NCBI GenBank assembly: GCA_022385805.1
Contig: MU277705.1
Span: forward strand, 62,001-126,000
Direction of reading: 5' to 3'
From: Pilatotrama ljubarskyi
Lineage: Eukaryota; Basidiomycota; Agaricomycetes; Polyporales; Polyporaceae
DNA: 64,000 bases
Below the pieces are notes generated by a model that made no database searches, was not told where the DNA came from, and saw nothing but the letters and a program-made list of their open reading frames with translations. Below, piece by piece: positions 59,101 through 64,000 of this stretch (position 1 is the first letter of the stretch; every line of letters begins with the position of its first letter). A program made the position numbers and the translations under genes.

Positions 59101-61521
59101 CCGTTCGCGCAGAAGAGCAGCTTTCCTCCTCGTACGTCGGGATACAGAGGAGACAGGCGCGGCAGGTGGTTTGTCGTCAGAGTCAAGCACAACCTTTCCA
59201 ACGGCGCCGCGCGCGATACGCGTCGCAGAGCTGCTAGTAACAGTGGACTTCGTTAGGACAGGTTCGAACGAGATCCGACCGCGACCGAGGCTGATGCTAG
59301 TACCAGAGCGCCGAAGAGCCGTAGACCGTGGATGAGGGCTGTCGCAGTCTGAGATGTCCGACAGCTCCTCGTCGCTGAGTCCGAAGGCCGCAGCACGGAT
59401 GAGATGACTACCGGAGCGAGAGAGAGAAGCAGAACCCGTAACAGACGTGAGAGATTTGTAAGAGTTCCCAGTAATGGCAGTTCGGTGAGATTGTGCTTGG
59501 CACTCCGGCGGCGCAGAGAACGGTGAAGGCTTTGTTTGAAGTCTATCTCCCTTGTCCTTCACCGAGGCATCTGACACAAGGCCGTGAGTGGGCAGTGCAG
59601 CAGTGACGTCCTCAAGGAAACTATCCGTGTCCCCGGCAGATACGATATCGTCGCTGGGATCCTCCGTCCTGTAGACTGTCCCGGGAGACATGTCAACGTC
59701 TCGGTAGGGGTGCAGCTAGCGTGAGACAACGTACATTGTGATACGTTGTCGATGCGCTGAAATGCGGGAGATCGTCAGATATCCCTCGGGCTCGCAAGTA
59801 ACAGGATACGTACCTCTTCTTGACTGAGCTCGATGACGGGCCTTCCGGCGCTATCGAACTCGAGCATAGCTGGGTATGCTGCAAGCGAGAGCTTGGGCAT
59901 CGGTACTGTTTTGAAATCATCGGAAACAAGTTCAGCCTTCATGCACGTATGCACGCCTCAGATCAGTGTTGCGCCATAAGTGAAGCTGGCATGACTCTCA
60001 CCAAGCCTCTGCTTCTTAGTGCTGCCATCAAACCGCTGAATTGATCGCATGCCACGGCGAAGAAGGCATCGAGAGGCGATACCTCCTTGCTGTCACCCCT
60101 CGCTCTGACATGTTCCTTCCCGAGCCTAGGTGGCCCGTCCAGCAACAGCACAACTTCGACCCCGCCAGTGTCGGCCCGACTGATGCCGATGAGCTTGATG
60201 GCCGTATATGCGATCTCGAGTGTTTCATACTGATCGTCCTGTTGACATCTAGTTCAGCGACTATGGAATGTCTCGACGTGCGGCAGAAACCGGGATGTTA
60301 CTTACACCGAGTAATACGTTGGCGAGGAAGGCCTTATCGTCCGCATATAGCCGGTCTGAAGGGTACGTGTTGCCGCATGCAAGAACTTCTACAATGATGA
60401 ATGGTTGTGGACTGCGGTCAGGTACCAGCGTGAGTGTTCGCTCTCCGTGAGCATTTTATTGACGCACTAGGCGATGTTGCCCTGGGCAAGCAGATCGACA
60501 ATTCTCAGCGCAGTCTCTTCCCAATCACTCGTCGTTACGTTCTCAAGCAATTCTGCGATCCTGTTTGCGGTGGTGACAGACTCTGGCGGGGCGCATGCCT
60601 TGAAGACAGAGTGAATATATGCGGTACGCTTTGAACGTCCTGAAGCAGAATTGTGCGTAGAGGGAAGTGCTCGGGCGAAGAGATTCAGGAGGCCTTCTAG
60701 AGCTAGATAGTCTGCGAGAAATGACTATGTGAGAGGCCTTCGACTTTTAGGAGGATGGAGACGTACCTCTCGTTCTCCAGATACAAGAGCCGAGACGCTC
60801 GCCGCCAAGGATGTGCCTGTCCCTCAGCTTCTGTTGGTTTGGCTGATGTGAGGCGGCAGAGTCCGACAATATGTTGTAAGCCTGTAGATGAGGCGCATGC
60901 ATTGAGGGTGTTCTGGAAAGTGATACCGTGCACTTACTGTACACCGCAAGTCCACGCTTGTCTTCGGCGCGGTTAGAGAAAGGCATACTTCACACAAGGA
61001 GGGATACAGCGCGTCTGCGATGGCATCCTTGGCCTCCTTGGTATCACGAGCATCCAGATAGTCCTACACGTCGCGTTCGTTCGCGGCATATACGGCGTAC
61101 GGGAGGGTTACGAAGACTGACCAGAACACCTGCGAGTAATGCATGCAATACCATCTCCCATAAGCCTTGTTGCTCTCGTTGCATGTTCCCAATGGTCGGT
61201 AGAAGTCGCTCATGGTATACAACCTGAAAGATGGCCGAGGCTAGGCGCAAGGCCGGAAGCGTGATGTGATCGTACAGGGTACGCAGGGACTCTCGTAAGA
61301 GGCCCGACAACTTGTGGACGATCTGCTCAGATATCGATTGAAGTTTCTAAGATATTTCGTGATTAACAATCGAGGACGAGTGTACGATGAAGGTTCCATA
61401 CGAGGAGTACTAGGTGCGAAGAAATATGACCAGCGATCTCAGCGACGCGATCCGCCTTACTCGACTTGCTCTTAGCGGCGGCGGCTTCCACAGCTTGCAG
61501 GGTGGCCAATACAATGTCCAT
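56103..61521 (-). CDS. Very long unknown protein, helical N-terminus and disordered nuclear-type C-terminus
   Basis: Unrecognised. From ATG at 61521 (MDIVLATLQAVEAAAAKS) a chain of in-phase exons can be followed to the TGA at 56103-56105, so this is one gene of roughly 1400-1500 residues. The first part is a string of amphipathic helices (QIVHKLSGLLRESLRTLYDH, GLWEMVLHALLAGVL, DDQYETLEIAYTAIKLIGI, VVLLLDGPPRLGKEHVR, FFAVACDQFSGLMAALRS), like an alpha-solenoid. After about residue 560 it is Ser/Ala/Pro-rich with basic patches (RRTRRKAALLRER; KKSIKSALRKRDQ; KRLRKS). EVETIDLTCDS resembles a SUMO-interacting motif. The C-terminus is again helical (ARVVEVLGRLNDVIARKIEHG, FNRLVDLEAEYATVG). A chromatin or nuclear-scaffold role is inference. 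The alternative is two genes split near 59700, but the 35-nt intron there keeps frame. Confidence 0.65.
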
Positions 61522-61800
61522 GGCGCAAAACCTTCAGGTTAAAGCAGAGCAAGGTAGCAGTATCACCAGAGAGTAGTCCAGGACGAGTAGGATGACGACG
61601 GACGGAGATGGTCGCGGAGAGGAGACAAGTCGCGTCGAAGCGCTTCGGTGGCGCACGGGCGCGCGTCCACAACGCGTCCGCTTAGGTAATACAAGCAGCC
61701 CAAGCAGCAACAAACATCGTGGGCAAAGCCTCGCCACGACGGGTTTGCGACGAGCCGTCGCTTCCTGACTTTCTACAACCATCATCTCCCACCTCTCGAT
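61522..61800. promoter_or_regulatory. Divergent promoter region between unknown gene and RNA14
   Basis: 279 bp separate two opposite start codons. No TATA box on either side. Confidence 0.5.
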
Positions 61801-64000
61801 ATGTCGGAACCTCCGCCCACTGAACCCAAGCCTGAAGAGAACGCTGCGTTGACTGTTGAAACAGGCGACAAGCCCGAGCTGTCTCAGGACATCCTGAACG
61901 CCTTGCGCCAGCTACAAGCCGCGCCACAATTCTCGCCAACACCTACTCCCACACAGCCCAACACTCAAGAGTCAGTACGCGTCAAGCAGGAACCCACTCC
62001 GCCACCTCAGTCTGAATGGGACCGACTGCGTGCCGAGCTGCGAGAAAAGCCGGTCAATGCAGATGGATGGCTGCGACTGGTCGAACTCGCCGAAGACTCG
62101 GGTGACATTGAGAAGATCAAAGACACGTATGAAGGCATGCTCGAAACGTACCCTAACACTGTCAGACTCACCGTGTGCACGTTCACCTGCAAAGTTCACT
62201 GTCTGACTGCCAGTATCTAGCCTTCGGTGCAGATTGCGTACTTGAAGCATTTCCTGGACGACCCGTCCCAGTTTGGCCAGGCTGAGGCCCTCTTCAGACG
62301 CTTTCTGCTGAGAACTACGCCTTCTGTAGAACTCCTCAAGTTCTACCTGACGTATATCAGGTGCCGTGGTCTAAAGCATCGCATTCCGTTTGATTTGCTC
62401 AAACCGCAAGCAGGAGAGTGACAAACGGTCCAAATGCTCGCGAGGTCATCCGAAAGTGCTATGACTTCGCCCTCGGCCATGTTGGACAGGACAAGGACAG
62501 CTTCGACATATGGCAAGAATACATCAACTTCCTGAAGGCCGGAGAGGTAAGTGCTTATCTCGGATACGTCCACCTGTTTCGCGACTTCGTTTCTCTATTC
62601 GCTCGACGCCTCTTCTTGATGCTTGCCTTCCCTTACACGTCTGGATGATCGCTACGCGATCGGTGCAAAATACCGGGTGTTGTTCAACGGGCCAGCTGCA
62701 TATTGGCGCCTATCTCGCATATCCCTGCAGAACGGGTAGACTGCCTTCTGTGCGCTGGAGCAAATGAGCTCTAGCAGGTGGGTAACCTCCTGGGGCAGAT
62801 CTTGTCCGCTAGGCTCCCCACTCGTTCATCTCTCTGTGTCGTGATTGCATGACGCGGGATGTCTTCTGTTGCACCCGATCGTGCATCCAGCGTCACTGAT
62901 AATGTACGGTGCTTGCTTCGCGTGCGTGTGAGCTGTCGTCTTGCTGTCGTCGTCACTTGGGATATCATGCGTCTGTCCGCTTTATCCGTACCTCGCCATC
63001 TGGATGGCACTATGCGGCATCTGTCGATGCCGATGCTTCTGGCGATCTCCAGAATGGTAAATCGCGTCGCCACCGCAGCCGACCGCAATGGCTCGGTCAT
63101 CTTCACTCGCTACTCTTCAGCACTGCGATAGCGAAAGCGTCGTTGATTGTGCTTGTGGGCGCACAGACTTGTCGACGGCAAGCCTGTGCGTCCACCGCAA
63201 TCGATGCTCCGTGAACTCCGGCCTGAGGCGAGCCCTGCGCACAGTGCGAAGCGGGCCTCACTGCACAAGTAATATGGCGACGTGGATCGTCGTGCCTGAG
63301 AAATTACCGGATGTTATATTCGCTCCGATTGGTCTATGGCTTGAATACTGTTGCTAGAGATCACTGTACGGCTTTGTAGCGCTCGCAATTCGTACTCTTC
63401 CTCACGGTCAACTCCAGCGTGCCATAGTGGGAAGCTATAGCGTCTGCGGGAGTGTCGTTCGAGACACCTGTTCTAGCGCATCCTAACGTAGTCTGTGCAA
63501 TACTGACTGATACCTCTAGACGAACACGACATGGGAAGAACAGCAGAAGATGGATGCAGTGCGGAAGGCATACCAGCACGCCGTGCAGATCCCAATGGAA
63601 AATGTGAAACGACTCTGGGAAGAGTACCAAGACTTTGAAAACGGTCTGAACAGAATCACGGTGCGTCCCGCAACCGTGACTGCAAAACCGGGTCCACTAA
63701 TTCTCTGCGTGTTATAGGCCAAGAAGTTTATCTCCGATCTGCAAGAAGCGCACATGCAAGCGCGCACTGTCCTCAATCAGCTGCAAGAACATCTCTCGGT
63801 TCTGTTCCCGCCGCCCCCGCCACAGAAGGGCAATCGCCCGTCCATCTGGCTGCCCCGTCCGCCGACGCACAATCAGGCGGACAGGGCGCTCATTTCGCGC
63901 TGGCGGCTATACCTCAAGTGGGAGGAGAGCAACCCGCTGGAGATTGAGGAGAAGGACCGCGCGACATTCCTCCAGCGCATGCAGAGTGTCTACCGGAAGG
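61801..64000 (+). CDS. mRNA 3'-end-processing protein RNA14 / CstF-77 (partial, runs off the window)
   Basis: Scaffold of cleavage factor IA / CstF in pre-mRNA cleavage and polyadenylation, nuclear. Exons 61801-62160, 62221-62360, 62414-62546, 63520-63660 and 63718 onward, all phase-consistent. The first 75 residues are Pro/Thr-rich and disordered; then HAT repeats of the Suf domain: WDRLRAELREKPVNADGWLR, YLKHFLDDPSQFGQAEALF, FALGHVGQDKDSFDIWQEY, KMDAVRKAYQHAVQIPMENV, KRLWEEYQDFENGLNRIT, RWRLYLKWEESNPLEIEEKD. The third intron is 973 nt, against about 50-60 elsewhere. The 3' end lies beyond base 64000. Confidence 0.95.

Overview
The window is nuclear DNA from a filamentous basidiomycete, most likely a white-rot wood decayer of the Polyporales type. 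Introns are dense and short (mostly 50-60 nt, a few of 35 nt) with GT-AG borders. Several gene families are typical of Agaricomycetes (DUF6533 membrane protein, DUF6697 proteins, NmrA-like reductase). Two genes belong to lignin-decay chemistry: a secreted class II haem peroxidase and a methanol/alcohol oxidase of the Gloeophyllum type. I placed exons by eye from splice consensus, reading-frame continuity and family alignment. Where every junction kept frame I give exact ends.

Layout. 0.6-2.6 kb (+): DUF6697 protein A. 2.7-3.9 kb (-): methylthioadenosine phosphorylase. 5.5-6.7 kb (-): NmrA-like NAD(P)-binding protein. 8.6-10.0 kb (+): DUF6533 seven-helix protein. 11.46-13.05 kb: a Tc1/mariner element with intact inverted repeats, a broken transposase and a 520-nt assembly gap. 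13.3-14.7 kb (-): class II peroxidase lacking one Mn ligand. 16.5-17.4 kb (-): eight-finger zinc-finger protein. 18.0-21.2 kb (-): 1051-aa disordered protein. 23.6-25.5 kb (+): DUF6697 protein B. 26.5-28.5 kb and 29.1-29.6 kb (-): two unknown proteins. 29.9-34.3 kb (+): replication factor C large subunit. 34.8-36.6 kb (-): a secreted, arginine-rich tandem-repeat protein with a dibasic site in each of 18 repeats. 38.8-40.8 kb (-): multi-pass membrane protein. 42.4-45.2 kb (-): alcohol oxidase. 47.9-50.9 kb (+): RNA-dependent RNA polymerase of the RNAi type, followed by a gene with a duplicated Cys/His module. 52.3-54.4 kb (-): MFS drug transporter. 56.1-61.5 kb (-): one long unknown protein. 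61.8 kb to the end (+): RNA14/CstF-77, cut by the window edge.

The most striking object is the repeat protein at 34.8-36.6 kb. It has a signal peptide, an acidic pro-region, then 18 modules each carrying Arg-Arg at a fixed place. This is the layout of a kexin-processed peptide precursor. Every intron is in phase 0, so each exon is a removable or duplicable module. The peroxidase is the second: it keeps the surface Trp of versatile and lignin peroxidases and two of the three Mn-binding acids, but has Ser in place of the third. The alcohol oxidase could supply the H2O2 a peroxidase needs, but the two genes lie 28 kb apart and I infer no cluster. The remaining genes look like ordinary genome neighbours.
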